Source of the DNA: Castor canadensis
Lineage: Eukaryota > Chordata > Mammalia > Rodentia > Castoridae
Length of the DNA: 64,000 nt
Reading direction: 5' to 3'
Assembly (NCBI RefSeq): GCF_047511655.1
Contig: NC_133390.1
Location: 168,350,083 to 168,414,082, forward strand
Shown here: positions 1 to 15,585 of the stretch, in pieces
Position numbering within the stretch: position 1 is the first letter of the stretch
How the letters are laid out: each line of letters starts with the position of its first letter
Translations under genes and position numbers: made by a program
The notes under the pieces: model-generated
What the model was told of the DNA's origin: nothing
What the model saw: only the letters and a program-made list of their open reading frames with translations
Database searches by the model: none

Positions 1-1333
<1,333 letters not shown>

Positions 1334-1559
1334 TAAGGGCACTCAGGTGTTGAATGGGACAGTTTTGGCTCCCGTGTGGTCCAAAGACCCTGGGGCAGGG
1401 CAGGAGGAAGAGACACAACTTCAGAATCACAGTCAGGGTCTGCATCTTAACTCTGGTCTATCCTAGCTGTGTGATTGTGCCCGAGTGAGTCACCCTCTCT
1501 GAGCATCAGACTCATTGGGAATAATCAGAGATAGCACTATGATAACCAACATCAATAGA

Positions 1560-1745
1560 ATGTGTTCTGTGTGCCAGACAAGTTGAGCATCCTCTGCTTT
1601 TCTCATTGGGCCTCTGAGGGCTAGGCATTGTCATTGGTGTGAGACTGAAGCACAGAGAGATGAAGGGATTTGTCTAGGTCACACATCCTCGTAGCCAGAT
1701 TTGAGTCAGCCCAGAGGCTGCACTGTTAACTCCAAGCAGTCCTGT
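1560..1745 (-). mobile_element. MIR SINE relic
   Basis: The order of a reversed MIR is visible: 'gtgtgccagacaagttgagc', then a core close to 'cacagagagatgaaggg', 'ggtcacacat' and an Asp/Glu-like tRNA tail. Old and diverged. Confidence 0.6.
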
Positions 1746-1784
1746 ATCCTTTAAGGCTTGAGTGAGGCCACACCTGGTGGGTTC

Positions 1785-2100
1785 CTTTTATTTTGGTAGT
1801 ACTGGAGGTCGAACTCAGGTTCTTGACTTGTGAGACAGGTGCTCTACCCCTTGAGACTGTTTTGCATTGGTTATTTTTGAAATAGGGTCTCCTTTTAGGC
1901 TCAGGCCAGCCTGGACCACACTCTTCTTACTTATTCTTCCTGTGTAGTTGGGATGACAGGTGTGTACTACCACACCCGGCTTTTTATTGGTTGAGATGGG
2001 GGTCTCGAGAACTTTTTGCCCAGGCTGCCTGGGAACCTGATTTGCCTGATCTTTACCTCCCAAGTAGCTGGGATTAATAGGCTTGAGCCACCATGCCTGG
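1785..2100 (-). mobile_element. Three-unit SINE: B1, divergent B1 and ID-like tail
   Basis: Read on the minus strand: a B1 monomer (about 2100-1983), a second, divergent B1-like monomer (about 1982-1857) and an ID-like tRNA-derived unit with A-rich end (1856-1785). The middle unit carries 'ggaccacactcttctt' in plus orientation, which is not in the ordinary dimers of this window but recurs in the copy at 62779-63104. Confidence 0.75.
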
Positions 2101-2127
2101 TACATGGTGGATTCTTAATAATCAGAA

Positions 2128-2240
2128 AGGCCAGGTGATGTATTGCTATTTGACAGATGGGAAAAACTGATGCCCAGAGAGGCTGAGGGACTTGTCCACG
2201 TCTACAGATACATGATGAGGCCCAGGCAGATGCTGATTTT
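2128..2240 (-). mobile_element. MIR relic
   Basis: Contains 'tttgacagatgggaaaaact' followed by 'gcccagagaggctgagggac', the reversed MIR core. Diverged and truncated. Confidence 0.55.
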
Positions 2241-2326
2241 CAGATGGAGTGGGGTAGAGGCCTTATGGCTGCTGCTAGGTGCTAAGGGGACCAGAGCCAC
2301 CATTCCCCCTCTGGTACACTTTTTGA

Positions 2327-2854
<528 letters not shown>

Positions 2855-2986
2855 GTCTGGCGGAAGTGTAAGATGCGGATCTTCACCGTGGCTCAGATGG
2901 ATGACAACAGCATCCAGATGAAGAAGGACCTAACCACATTTCTGTACCATTTACGTATTACTGCAGAGGTGGAGGTGGTGGAGATG
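2855..2986 (+). CDS. SLC12A5: SLC12A5 coding exon (residues ~850-893)
   Basis: Encodes 44 residues, [19 protein letters not shown] through TAEVEVVEM, a strongly conserved KCC C-terminal domain block. Acceptor TGCAG at 2850-2854, donor GTGAGT at 2987. Phase 0 on both sides. Confidence 0.97.
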
Positions 2987-3181
2987 GTGAGTTCCCAAGG
3001 GACCCACCAGTTCTGCAGTTCCAGCTGGGCTTCTTTTGTCTTAGCCCAGCACCACACAGGGCAACCTCAATACCCAACAGCGGATGAGGCTGCATACCTT
3101 ACCCCTGGCTACCTCTCTGCCTCTCATAGATTCACCCAAGAATTCATCTATCCATTGCTCTCTTACAAGAACAGTCATATC

Positions 3182-3348
3182 CAGCCGGGTGTGTTGGTAC
3201 ATGCCTTTAACTCCAGCACTTGAGAGGTGGAGGCAGAAGGATGGTGAATTCAAGGCTAACCAGGGCTACAAAGTGCATTTAAGGCCAACGTAGGCTACAA
3301 AGTGAGAGCCTGTCTCCAAAACATCAAAAAAGAAAAAAAGAAAAAGAA
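3182..3348 (+). mobile_element. B1 SINE with A-rich tail
   Basis: Begins 'agccgggtgtgttggtacat', has the RNA polymerase III B-box-like part 'tgaattcaaggctaacc' and ends in an A/AG tail at 3327-3348. The duplicated 'aaggctaac'/'aaggccaacgtaggc' block matches the internal duplication of rodent B1. Confidence 0.8.
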
Positions 3349-3358
3349 CAGTTATGCC

Positions 3359-3578
3359 CAATAGTGCTCATTCTATGCCAGACACTGTTCTGTGCACTTC
3401 GTATATAGTAATTCTCACAACGAACGAGATAGATATAATTAGAATTTCCATTTACAGATCAGAATGCTGAAGTGCAGAGAGATTAAATAATTGGGTCCAC
3501 AACCACAGGTAGTGGCAGAGCCAGGATTCAAACCCAGGTGGCTGGCTCTAGAGTCTGAGCTCCTGGTGTTTACACTAT
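3359..3578 (-). mobile_element. MIR SINE, nearly full length
   Basis: In plus orientation it reads 'tatgccagacactgttctg', 'tttacagatcagaatgctga' and 'gtggcagagccaggattcaa', then 'acccaggtggctgg', the reversed MIR order. Confidence 0.8.
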
Positions 3579-3849
3579 CCATCTCTTCGTTCTTATCTGT
3601 CCACCTGTTCCTCTGTGTACTCGTTAACATACCCATACATTCATTGATGCATTCACTCACTCACTTTCTGCTCCATTCATCTGCGTATGGATTCATTCAG
3701 CTTTTTAAATTTCTTCCCCTTCTTCATTCACTCCAGTAATTAATTAATCTACCCATTCATTAGTTCATCCATTCACAGCCCTGGTTCTGTGCTGGGCAAG
3801 CAGGGAACCAGTTGCTCCCTCCTGCCCCCCACAACCCTTGGGATGTTAG

Positions 3850-4983
<1,134 letters not shown>

Positions 4984-5106
4984 ATCCAGAGTATCACAGA
5001 TGAGTCTCGAGGCTCCATCCGGAGAAAGAATCCAGCCAACACTCGGCTCCGCCTCAATGTCCCAGAAGAGACAGCTGGTGACAGCGAGGAGAAGCCAGAG
5101 GAGGAG
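4984..5106 (+). CDS. SLC12A5: SLC12A5 coding exon with S940 (residues ~930-970)
   Basis: Encodes [19 protein letters not shown] through [10 protein letters not shown], 41 codons. The Ser codon at 5014-5016 (RGSIRRK) is S940, the PKC site that stabilises surface KCC2. The acidic end starts the KCC2-specific ISO/PEST-like segment. Acceptor CCTAG at 4979-4983; donor GTGCGC at 5107. Confidence 0.97.
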
Positions 5107-5196
5107 GTGCGCAGCTGGGGAGGTTTTACTTTAGCCAGCGGGAGCAGAACTTTTGGCCATCAAGAGTCACCTGCTATCGCTTCTTTCATCCCTCAG

Positions 5197-5396
5197 GTGC
5201 AGCTTATCCATGATCAGAGTGCTCCCAGCTGCCCCAGCAGCTCACCGTCCCCAGGGGAGGAGCCTGAGGGGGAGGGGGGCACAGATCCTGAGAAGGTGCA
5301 TCTCACCTGGACCAAGGACAAGTCGGTGGCAGAGAAGAATAAGGGCCCCAGTCCTGTTTCCTCAGAGGGCATCAAAGACTTCTTCAGCATGAAGCC
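5197..5396 (+). CDS. SLC12A5: SLC12A5 coding exon with T1007 (residues ~971-1037)
   Basis: Encodes [16 protein letters not shown]..., the acidic GEEPEGEGG stretch, [12 protein letters not shown] and IKDFFSMKP. The Thr at 5305-5307 (VHLTWTK) is T1007, the second WNK-SPAK site. The exon ends after two bases of a Pro codon (CC) before the weak donor GTACGG at 5397. Reading through the donor would give a false C-terminus, YGPVG-stop. Confidence 0.95.
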
Positions 5397-5685
5397 GTAC
5401 GGGCCTGTGGGCTAAGAGCTGGGCTGGGGTGAACCAGTGAGCAGAAGGGGTCCTGGTTTAGGAGTCTAAGGACCCCACACAGTCCTAGCCTTGGCTTCCA
5501 CATCTGAAGGCTCAGGGGCCAGTGCCTGATTGCTGAGGGTCTGCAGGCTGAGGCTCACGTGGTGCAAAGGCGGAGGATGTGGAGGCTGGGAGGGCAGCCA
5601 GGTGATAGTGGCTCATGCCCCGCTTCTTTCTCTTTTTCTGACCCCTCTTTTTTCTTTCTCTTTGCTTCTCTTGTGTTTCCTGAAG

Positions 5686-5700
5686 GGAGTGGGAGAACTT
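5686..5700 (+). CDS. SLC12A5: SLC12A5 15-nt microexon (EWENL)
   Basis: GGAGTGGGAGAACTT, flanked by a long pyrimidine tract ending CTGAAG (5680-5685) and by donor GTAAGT (5701). It completes Pro and adds Glu-Trp-Glu-Asn plus two bases of Leu. The result, [15 protein letters not shown], is the KCC2/KCC4-type sequence. Its length is a multiple of three, so skipping keeps the frame. Confidence 0.93.
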
Positions 5701-5918
5701 GTAAGTGCTTCAGCATTTTTTTTGTTTTCATTTTCTGTCTTAGGCGTCATGACCAGGGTCCCCGCTTTCCTCGCTTTCTTTCATGAACCCTCAAGGGGTG
5801 TCCCTGACCTCTGGGGTCTCTGAATAGCCCAGCTCGAGGAGGACTGGGGTCGGTGGTCTGGGGTTTTTTTCAAGGACCAGGCCCCAGCAGCCCAATTCCG
5901 GCTTGGGAGGACGACTGA

Positions 5919-7350
<1,432 letters not shown>

Positions 7351-8658
7351 GCGCTCCTCGACCCGGAGAAACCCAGAGAGGCCCGCGCCCCCCTGAGGAA
7401 GCCCCGCCCCGGTGCCTTCGCTGGGGAGCAGGCGTCTCTCCTCTGTTGGCTAGTCGCCTGCTCCCCTTATCCCATGGCTCCTCGCCAAAGACTGAAATCC
7501 CGGAGCTGGAGGGCGCCCCCTCCCCAGTTTCCTGGGACAGGTGAGGGAGGAGGGGGCAATTCTGGTTTAAGGGCCAGACCCGCTGGGAGGCCCCGGCACC
7601 GCCCCTGATGTTCCCTCCCCAGGTTCCCAGCCGCAGCTCGGGCCTCGGGGACCCAGCTGCCTACTCCCTGTTGTGGGGCTGGGCCTCGCTGCCTAGCAGC
7701 AGCCTCCAGCTACGTCTCCCAGGCACCAGGCCTGGGGGGAGGGCTGGAGTCACGTGTGCTTGGTTCTTAGCGCCTCTCTGCCCTCATCTAAGACCCAAGG
7801 CCTTGGCTTCCAGTCCTTGGCGCTTCTCCGCTCCACCAGCCCCATCTGTCGGGGAGGCGCCTTCTGCCCTTTCCCCAAGGGCACTTTACTAAGGGGGACA
7901 GGCACTGCATGCTCGTTCCAGCGCCCTCTGGGACTTGGTACAGTAACCTTTAGCCCCAGGGCCCTGACTTGCACACGTAGTTAGACATCCTGCCCACCTC
8001 CCAGAGCTGGGGCAACTGGGTACTCCTGACCTCACCACCTTCTTTCCTTTGAGCCCAAGCAGAGCGCTGCAGCTGGTGCCATCGAGACAGGGCCAGGTGT
8101 GGCCTGGGGCAGATCTGGAGGTCTGCCGCTTAGCCCAGGGCCCCTCTGGGACTTAAATGGGGGATTGGATATTCTAAGTATTAGTCAGAAAGTTGTGTTA
8201 GACATAGGAGTCCCCTGCATCCTTCTGAACACCTCCCTTGGTTCTGCCTTCTGAGGCCTGAGCCTTCTGGGCTGAAGTGGTGGGCTGGGCAGAAGGGGAA
8301 GGGGGCTGTTATCACCAATTTAGGGAACCAAAGTTGCACTATCTGGACCCAAACTGTCTGGTTGGCAAGAGCAGAGTTTTCCGTTGATGAAACAAACCTC
8401 CCACAACAAAACCCAAGTTTTCTGTGCTACATGCGCAATATTTGTTATGAATGTTACTGCGTCACTCATCAAACTATCTTTATAATCACTGTAGCTAGAT
8501 GTTTCATGTCCATTCAAGTGACTTTTATTCTGAGTGCAATATTTCAATAGCCTTGTAGTGAAAACTAGTGTTGCTTTTGTTTTAGACGATCTCTGTGCAG
8601 GGCAATGCAATGAAGTTGAAAACCCTTGTAAATAGGAGAGGTTGCAAGCCAAATCAAG

Positions 8659-8690
8659 AGTATTTATTACTATTATTACTATTATTATTA
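8659..8690. repeat. (TTA)n/(CTA) trinucleotide run
   Basis: About ten TTA/CTA units inside the AT-rich distal 3'UTR of SLC12A5. Confidence 0.85.
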
Positions 8691-8872
8691 GGCCTGCCTT
8701 TAATTTCAGTGTGTTTTAGTATTCCGCATCCGGCCTTAGTATTGATCTTGTGTTCTTTGTGCCAATATGAAAAAGAGAGGGTTGGTTCTTTCCTTTATTG
8801 TTGAATGCTCTCATTTAATGCTTTAAGGCTTTTATTGTATTTATTTTTTAGATTCCCGTCTGCACAAAATGC

Positions 8873-8878
8873 AATAAA
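8873..8878 (+). terminator. SLC12A5: Distal polyadenylation signal of SLC12A5
   Basis: 'gcaataaaaataatttta' gives AATAAA followed by an AT-rich region and a TG/GT-rich stretch (8908 onward). Its position gives the expected long 3'UTR. Confidence 0.75.
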
Positions 8879-8896
8879 AATAATTTTATTATACCC

Positions 8897-9634
8897 TTCA
8901 CGGGCTGAGGTGTGCTGTTGGACACTTCAGGGGACCTGTGGGAGGAACCCAGATCCCGTCAGAATGCTCAACTCTGCTGACAGGAAAGGTGCACAGATGC
9001 CCCAGGTCTGGTCTGGTTTGTGTACAGCTGCCCCCGGTGTACTGTACTACAGAGCACTGCATTCAGAACAGCTCCTGAGGTTAGTGGGGAAGCACTTCCT
9101 AGCTATCAGGCCACACTGACATCCCCTAGAAGGCAGAGTCCGCACTAGGGGAAGCTCAGCCTTGCTGCCAGGTTGGTGCTGCTCAGTCCAACTTTATATT
9201 AAGGGCTCTCCAGGGCTCTGACTGTAGATTCTGCCAATTGCCTGCACGATAGAATAGAGAGGAGCAATGGAGATGAAAGGAAAATAGAAGTTTCCCTACC
9301 CCCAGCCATCATCCAGAAAAGGCCCCTCACAATCCTCTTCCTTTCCCAGAACAAGAGAACCTACCTGCTGACATGCTGCAGGCCCACCAGAAGCAGGACG
9401 CTGAGTGGCATTACAATTAGCCAGCAGGCTTGTGCTCTGAACTGTTAATACTTCTCACTAGGTGAGCTGCACATGAACGCTCAGGTGGGGTGAAGAGGTT
9501 TTGAGGCCTGACCCCAGGTTTAAGACAAGGGGTAGGAAACAGACATCAAGGCAGGGACCCTCACCTTCTGATCCTGAGGAATGTGCCCTGCAAAGAGGTG
9601 CTATAGATATTCACACCCAAGTAAGATGAACACA
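8897..9634. other. Intergenic spacer between converging SLC12A5 and NCOA5
   Basis: About 0.74 kb separating the two 3' ends. Not obviously repetitive and no ORF of note. Confidence 0.6.
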
Positions 9635-10920
9635 GCTCTGGCTTTTTCATTTTAATTAAAAAGTAATCATTTCATTTTTTTTTAAACAACACAAGAGTTC
9701 CAAAGAGGGAAAAAACAAAACAAAACAAAACACTATATAACACAAACAGATCAGAACATTAACTGCTGCCATTTGGGGACCTTGAGTTTTAAAACCATTG
9801 TTTGCTCAGCCACTGGCGGGGACTCAGCTGCAGTCACTGCTCTCCCTCACCCTGCCAGGGCCCCCCCCAAAGACTTGATCCACAGGGCTCTCTACAGCAC
9901 AATCCCCAGGGAGAGGGCAGCTTCCTTTGGCTCCATTCAGAGCAGCAGCCAGCTGCCCTCCCTCTAACAATCTCATTCTGGCTCAAAAGTTATGAACGCC
10001 GTCTGTATCAAGAACACATCCAGGTAACCAAAAGTCTGACATCAAAATGGTCCCTACCTCCTGCTGCTCACAAAACAGAACAAGAGTGTAGAAGAAAACA
10101 AAACACCTGGGGTGTTTGAACCAAAAGCTCAAAACAAATCACTGAAAAGATGAAGTGTCCACTGCCAGACTAGAGCTTCCTTCTCAGAGCTGACTCACAG
10201 GTGCTGACAGAAATATGGAGGAAGAGTGGTGGGGTTCAGGTTCACAGTTTGTGTCAAACTGCTGGTGAGCTGAGCTGTTCAGTCCTCTGGAGATCTCCAA
10301 CAAAATGAAAATGAAACAAAAAAATGGATAACCAAAATGACTCCCAAAAAACCATCACCCTGACAGAGGCAGAACTCCTCTTTCTGTGGCTTCTAGGGCA
10401 GCTGATCTGAGTCCTTGAGAACGTGGGATGGGGCACAATGACACTGTGCCTGCCAGGCCTGATCTGCTCCTCTGCAAACCTAGACAGGAACTCAGCTCTG
10501 GGTGATGTGTATGAGGTGGAAAGCCTTGGTAGGTTCAAAATGAAGAAAGGTGGTGGCTACTGACAGGACAAATGGCATCTCCAAACTCAGCCAGCTGGGG
10601 CTTGGCTTCTTCCTTTCAAATCCAGCAGACAGGGACCAGAGAAACGCCATCACTTGCAAACTGAGCCCAGACACCCATACTGCCCAAGCAACCCCAGACA
10701 TTTATTTTCTACCGAAACGATATACCCCCAAATGCGGTGTAAATTGATTCTGTTAATAAGCAACACAGCCTTGGGTAGAAGATAGAGCAGGTGGTAGAAA
10801 CTTAGGACATTTGATGTAGACCTGGAAAGCTCAAAGAACATCCTCCAAACAACTCTACTTAGAATGAAGTGGGAGGAGGCCAGGAGAGGAGGGGGCTGGG
10901 GATAGTGGAACGATTGAGCC
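9635..10920 (-). other. NCOA5: NCOA5 3'UTR
   Basis: About 1.29 kb from the stop codon to the presumed cleavage region below the ATTAAA at 9651-9656. A-rich (plus strand) near the end. No transposable element recognised. Confidence 0.7.
9651..9656 (-). terminator. NCOA5: NCOA5 polyadenylation signal (ATTAAA)
   Basis: TTTAAT on the plus strand is the common variant ATTAAA on the minus strand. It is placed so that the 3'UTR is about 1.3 kb. The exact cleavage site is not visible. Confidence 0.55.
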
Positions 10921-11510
10921 TCAGTAATGCCTCTGGTAAGATCCCATGGGGGCCTGGGGCCGCCCCACCTGTACTGCAGTTTGGCTAACCAGGTGGGATA
11001 GAGCAGGGCCACTCTGGATCAGGGTGTCCAGAGCCTTCTGTACACTTGGATTGTCAAAGTTAATACCTGTGGAAGACACAGGCCTCTGGCCAACCATGTT
11101 GCTGGCAGGTGCCAGGCGGCTGGAAGGCTGGCCAAAGAGCCCTTGGGAAGGAGCCCCAGGCCTGGGGCCCATGTTCCGAGCAGATCCTGCCTGTCCCAAA
11201 ATGTTTGGAGGCTGATTGCCAGAGGCCTGTGATCTTGGCTGAGGCTGGTTGTTGGCTGCTGTGGAAAAATTCTGGTTCTGGGTGCTTCCGGCAGCAACTG
11301 AGGGGGATGCAGAGCTGCTGCTGGCCACAACCGTACCACTATTGAAGAGGCTGAGGATTTTGGCCTGAAGCTCTTGCTGGGAGGTGGGGGGTGCAGTTGG
11401 AGTGGGTGTAGCAGAGGGGAGCACTTGACCGCTTTGGAGCTGTTGGGAGCTTGGCTGTGTCTTCAGCGAGGCACCCGAGGTCGCCCCGAGTGGTTGGCGG
11501 GAAATCGGGC
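10921..11510 (-). CDS. NCOA5: NCOA5 last coding exon (residues ~383-578)
   Basis: Acceptor TTCCAG is plus 11511-11516; TGA is plus 10921-10923. It encodes (G)PISRQPLGATSGASLKTQ, a low-complexity Gln/Ser/Pro region (SQQELQAKILSLFNSGT, FSTAANNQPQPRSQASGN) and the conserved end VQKALDTLIQSGPALSHLVS...GSYQRHY. Confidence 0.96.
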
Positions 11511-11967
11511 CTGGAAGATAGAAGAGGAAGGCATCTGGTTGAAAGTACCCCCAAGGGCAGGAGGCCTAGCAGCCAAGGGAAGAACAACAATCACGGAGTC
11601 ACATCAACCACACAATACACAGACAATAACATCAATTTCCAAAAGGGGTCGCTTCATTGTATGTACTGTTTACAGAAAGCAGCCTAGTTCCCTAAGAGAA
11701 CGGCTATAAATAAATAAACAAACAAATAGGGGGGATCCATCTTGGCCATCAGACAGCCAGCGATACTAGTCCACCCATCACCACAGTTAACTATAGGGAT
11801 GAGAATTCAGGGCCTGAATCTAAAGTTATTATCATTAATTACATCGCATGGATGGCCCATGAGAGAACCCAAAGGAGGGGCTCATCTCCGTTACCCACCC
11901 CAAAGAGCCCTGGGGATTAGAGAAATGCAGAGTCAGAACTTCACCTCGGCCCTGCCACGTAGCTCAC
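11511..11967 (-). other. NCOA5: NCOA5 intron 7
   Basis: 457 bp, no repeat or coding signal recognised. Confidence 0.8.
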
Positions 11968-12288
11968 CAGGCAGAGAGTCGGTGCTGCTCCTCATAAGCC
12001 GCTCCTTCCGCTCTCGCAGGTAGTTGATGATCTTGTCAGTCTCTTCAGCAGTGAGGTATCTGTTGTCTGCCAGCAGGTTGATGAGGCTCTGAATAGCTGG
12101 AGGGTGCCCCCCACGCACTCCCTCCTCGGGGCCTCCTCGCTCTCTTTCCTGTAGGATGGCTTCATCGGCCATCTTGGCTGCCTGTCTGGCAATCTCCTCA
12201 CGTTCCTTCTCGCGGCACTCATTCTTGTAGCGCTCATAATTTCTGGCCACTAGCACCATGGCATCTGCCTGCGGCATGTTGCGATGCT
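11968..12288 (-). CDS. NCOA5: NCOA5 coding exon with LINLL motif (residues ~276-383)
   Basis: Encodes (E)HRNMPQADAMVLVARNYERY, a charged helix (NECREKEREEIARQAAKMAD), GGHPPAIQSLINLLADN and ETDKIINYLRERKERLMRSS. LINLL (plus 12071-12085, residues 344-348) fits the LxxLL nuclear-receptor box known for NCOA5. Acceptor CTGCAG ends at 12289; donor GTGAGC begins at 11967. Confidence 0.96.
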
Positions 12289-13586
12289 CTGCAGGAGGGA
12301 ATGACATGAGTTATTTTCTCTCATGACAAATCTAAGTGCCCACCTGCTGCACTCCGAGAAGCCTTTCCTAACCTCGAACAAGAAAATTATTTGTGACAAA
12401 AAAGCCTTGAGACTGGGAATGAGGTGGGGTCGGGAGGGAGGTGAAAGGTGAATGGGTATCTTTGGCGGGGAACACACACCTTTGTATAGAGTTATTTTTT
12501 TTGGGGAAATTCCTAGATCACAGACTTGTAGTAAAAACCAAAGAAACATGACAGCCTCCCACAGATTCAAACGGACCATGTGGGGAATAACTGTGGGAGG
12601 CAGGCCCGGAAGCCTCTAGACCAGCAGCAGGAGGCCAAAAAGCTCTCTGTAAAGACTCGCTCTCCACTGTGCTCCTCAGGACAGAGCTGGCTTACTGTTT
12701 TTTTAATTCATCAGTTCAAAAGTCATGGATTAATATCAAATTGTGGCCCTAAATAACCTCTTCTCACTGGTAGGCAGAAATAACCTCCACTTCTCATTGG
12801 TCTTGCAGGGTGATGACACTTCTCACAACTTTTCTTGAGGACTATTCCTCAGAGGCAGCTGGCTCGCTGGAGATTCCTGTGAATTCTACAGCATGAGTCT
12901 AATGGTCAGGCCAGTAATGATACTGGGCATGGTGGGAAAGGGAAAGTCTGGGCTGCAAGCCACAGCACGGCATCATCAGATGGTTGAGTCTCAATGCTGG
13001 GTGCTCAAAGCACTGAAAGTTACTTCAGAAAAGGACTTGAAGGAATCTGTCCTGGCCTCCTCCTTACACTCACAGCCCTTCTGCTCACTTCTCCAGCAGA
13101 CTGACAAATGGTATTGTAACTGTCTTTGATATTCTGTCACTCATAGAGCTGTGTGAAAGGATTCTACTGCATTCAGTGCAGTTTGCCACAGGTGTGCCAG
13201 AACCTGTGCGCATTACTTTCCAACTCTCCCTTCAGTGATTTTGTGTTGGTGGTTTGAAACTGGATACAATGGGAGTATTTACATCATGGATATTGGCAAA
13301 TGCTACAAGCCTTTCCCCCTCATACCAGAACTGGCTGTTAAACATTTGCCAGGATACTTACTGTACACACTTAATGACTAAATAGATAGTAGGACCAAAA
13401 CTGTATCACAGAGAATATCAGACAAATCTGTGACTATGCAAGTCTCCTTGAGTTGCACATACAAAGGGCCCTACTGTATTTGAAGCAAAATACATGAGTC
13501 AGTTGCCCAAAACCTACTTCTTATGAATATGGCATGAACGTGCTAGTGATTACCACTGTGATTTTGGCCTACTTGGGCCTCCATAC
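12289..13586 (-). other. NCOA5: NCOA5 intron 6
   Basis: 1.3 kb with no recognisable SINE or L1. No other gene seen. Confidence 0.7.
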
Positions 13587-13786
13587 CTTGTGGAGTTCCA
13601 AACATGATGTTGACTGTACAGGAACGATGAATCTGGTGTTGCTGGGTGATGACAATAGCAAAAGGAGACCCTCCCCTGCTAACATCCTCCAAGGCTTGTG
13701 ACAGTGACACCTCTGTGTTGAGGAAGATCAAGTCCACAACCATGCCTAGGTCTCGCACCTTCCTTCCAACAGACTCAGCATAATCT
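13587..13786 (-). CDS. NCOA5: NCOA5 coding exon (residues ~209-276)
   Basis: Encodes DYAESVGRKVRDLGMVVDL, NTEVSLSQALEDVSRGG, FAIVITQQHQIHRSC and NIMFGTPQ. This is the region resembling class II aminoacyl-tRNA synthetase anticodon-binding domains. Donor GTATGG at 13586-13581; acceptor TTACAG ends at 13787. Confidence 0.96.
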
Positions 13787-15458
13787 CTGTAAGAACAAAT
13801 AGGATGCAGGTGAGAACTCCCTGACCAGCTCTCGGTGTGCCTCAGCCAAATGCATGTGCTCCTACAGAAAGCTCAAACTGTAGCTTGCTCCAGTACCTTC
13901 TTCAGGTTCCAAGAGTTCTAGGCTTCTGGAACAGATGTGACTTGCCTGTGGTCAAAGAAGAGGTGGCCAGTAGCACAGTATTTGATACCCTTCTTTTGAT
14001 TCTCTAGCCCAGTGATCCTTCCTTAACACCAACCTACTGCCTAAGACTTGTGGCACTTACCCATCCCTGGGGAGGCTGCATAATACAGTGAAAAAACATG
14101 GGCTCCAATGCTAGAAAGACAGATTTGATCCCAGCCTTAACATCTGTTTGCAAAATTGTGAAGCTTTACAGAAGTCCTTTTACCTCTTACCAACCTCAGG
14201 GTTGGTTGGCTGGTTACTTATTTTTAAACCAATAAAACAATAACAACATGGCCCATCTGCTACATCCTTGACCTTCTTTCCAATCTGAACTGGATCTCTT
14301 GTATTCTCCTCTCACAGAACCCATCACCTATAACACACACACACACACCCCTTGCTGAATGAATACACATGTAATTACTATGAAGGATAAAAATAATTTA
14401 TGTAAAGCACTTAGCACAGGGTAGTACAAAGTACAAAGTGCTCAGAAAATGATACTATTATCATGTGCCCAGAAAAAATTAACTAGAATTAAAGTAGCAT
14501 TTGTCTCTGAACAAGGCAACCAAAGCCTATGAACTCTGCCTGCTGCTTGGTGTTTCAATACCATTTCCCGAGTCATTGCCTTGAAATTAGCTCTTTAACC
14601 TCAAACTGCTAGAAAATACATGAATTTATTTACTAACTACCTGGGGAAATGGAACACAGCTCCTGCCAAGCCTGCAAGCTGCTATGCCCTTTCTGCTTCT
14701 CTGCTTGCCTCTTCTGGGACAGAACGTAATCAGAGGTGGAATATAATGGCACTATGCACTCTGGCATGGTCAGCATGGTCATCTAACACTTGCAAGGCCA
14801 ACCAGCAAGGCCTTTCACAAAGTGAGCTTCATTCTTGGTTGACAAATGCAGAGAGATGTATGCTTTACAAAGCATTAGGGATTCAAGGTTGTTCCATGAA
14901 GGGAGGATCTACTGCTATCCTTGACCAGCATTTATTCCATTCTTACTTCAGTTCACATGGTTCAACAGGGCAAATCCCACCCTTAGCTCTAGGTATGGGC
15001 ACATGACCTAGTCCTGGCCAGTTAAGACCATCCTGGCACCTCTGGCCAAAGTGACAGGCTCAAGGATGAGCCAGGTCAGTTCAATGAAAACAATTCTAGG
15101 GCTTTTAGTTACAGAGCTAAAAAGACACAAGCCATTCTGTCTTTTCAAATAGAAAACCTGCATGAGAATGAGGGCAGTACCAAGGAAAGCAGTACTATGA
15201 CACCAACACAGAAACCAAGTTTTGATGATACACTTTAACTTTGGATGTAGCTATGCCTGAATTTTCCCGTTAAGCAAACTAAAAATAACCTTTTATAGGG
15301 CAAGGTCAGTTTGAATTGGGTTTTCTGCCACCTACAGCTCAAAGAATTCTAACTTATCATTAGCAATACCAGAATAAGCCCAGGTTTGGTAAGTAGAAAT
15401 CTGAAGTTCTCTTCTGACCTTTCTCCTTACGAGACAGAAATATGCAAAGGGTGCTTAC
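13787..15458 (-). other. NCOA5: NCOA5 intron 5
   Basis: Contains a MIR relic (14078-14205) and a short (CA)n (14333-14348). Otherwise unique-looking; the longest open frame (14620-15006 plus) resembles nothing I know. Confidence 0.7.
14078..14205 (+). mobile_element. MIR SINE relic
   Basis: 'atacagtgaaaaaacatggg', 'gatttgatcccagcc' and 'aagtccttttacctctta' follow the MIR order in sense orientation. Confidence 0.55.
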
Positions 15459-15585
15459 TTTGTCTGCTTGTTGACTACAATCACAGAACAATCCACAGGT
15501 CTCTCTGCATCGAAGCGTCTCTGGATTTCCTCAAAATATTGACGATAAAGCTCTTCTCTACGTCGTTCCTCACGTTTCAAACGCT
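15459..15585 (-). CDS. NCOA5: NCOA5 coding exon (residues ~167-209)
   Basis: Encodes (E)RLKREERRREELYRQYFEE, IQRRFDAERPVDCSVIVV and NKQTK. A charged helical segment leads into the first strand of the anticodon-binding-like domain. Donor GTAAGC at 15458-15453, acceptor TTGCAG ends at 15586. Confidence 0.96.

Noticed and set aside
5197-5415. Alternative KCC2 C-terminus ending YGPVG by reading through the donor at 5397
   Set aside because: The downstream exons rejoin perfectly to the known KCC C-terminus, so intron retention is not needed to explain the sequence.
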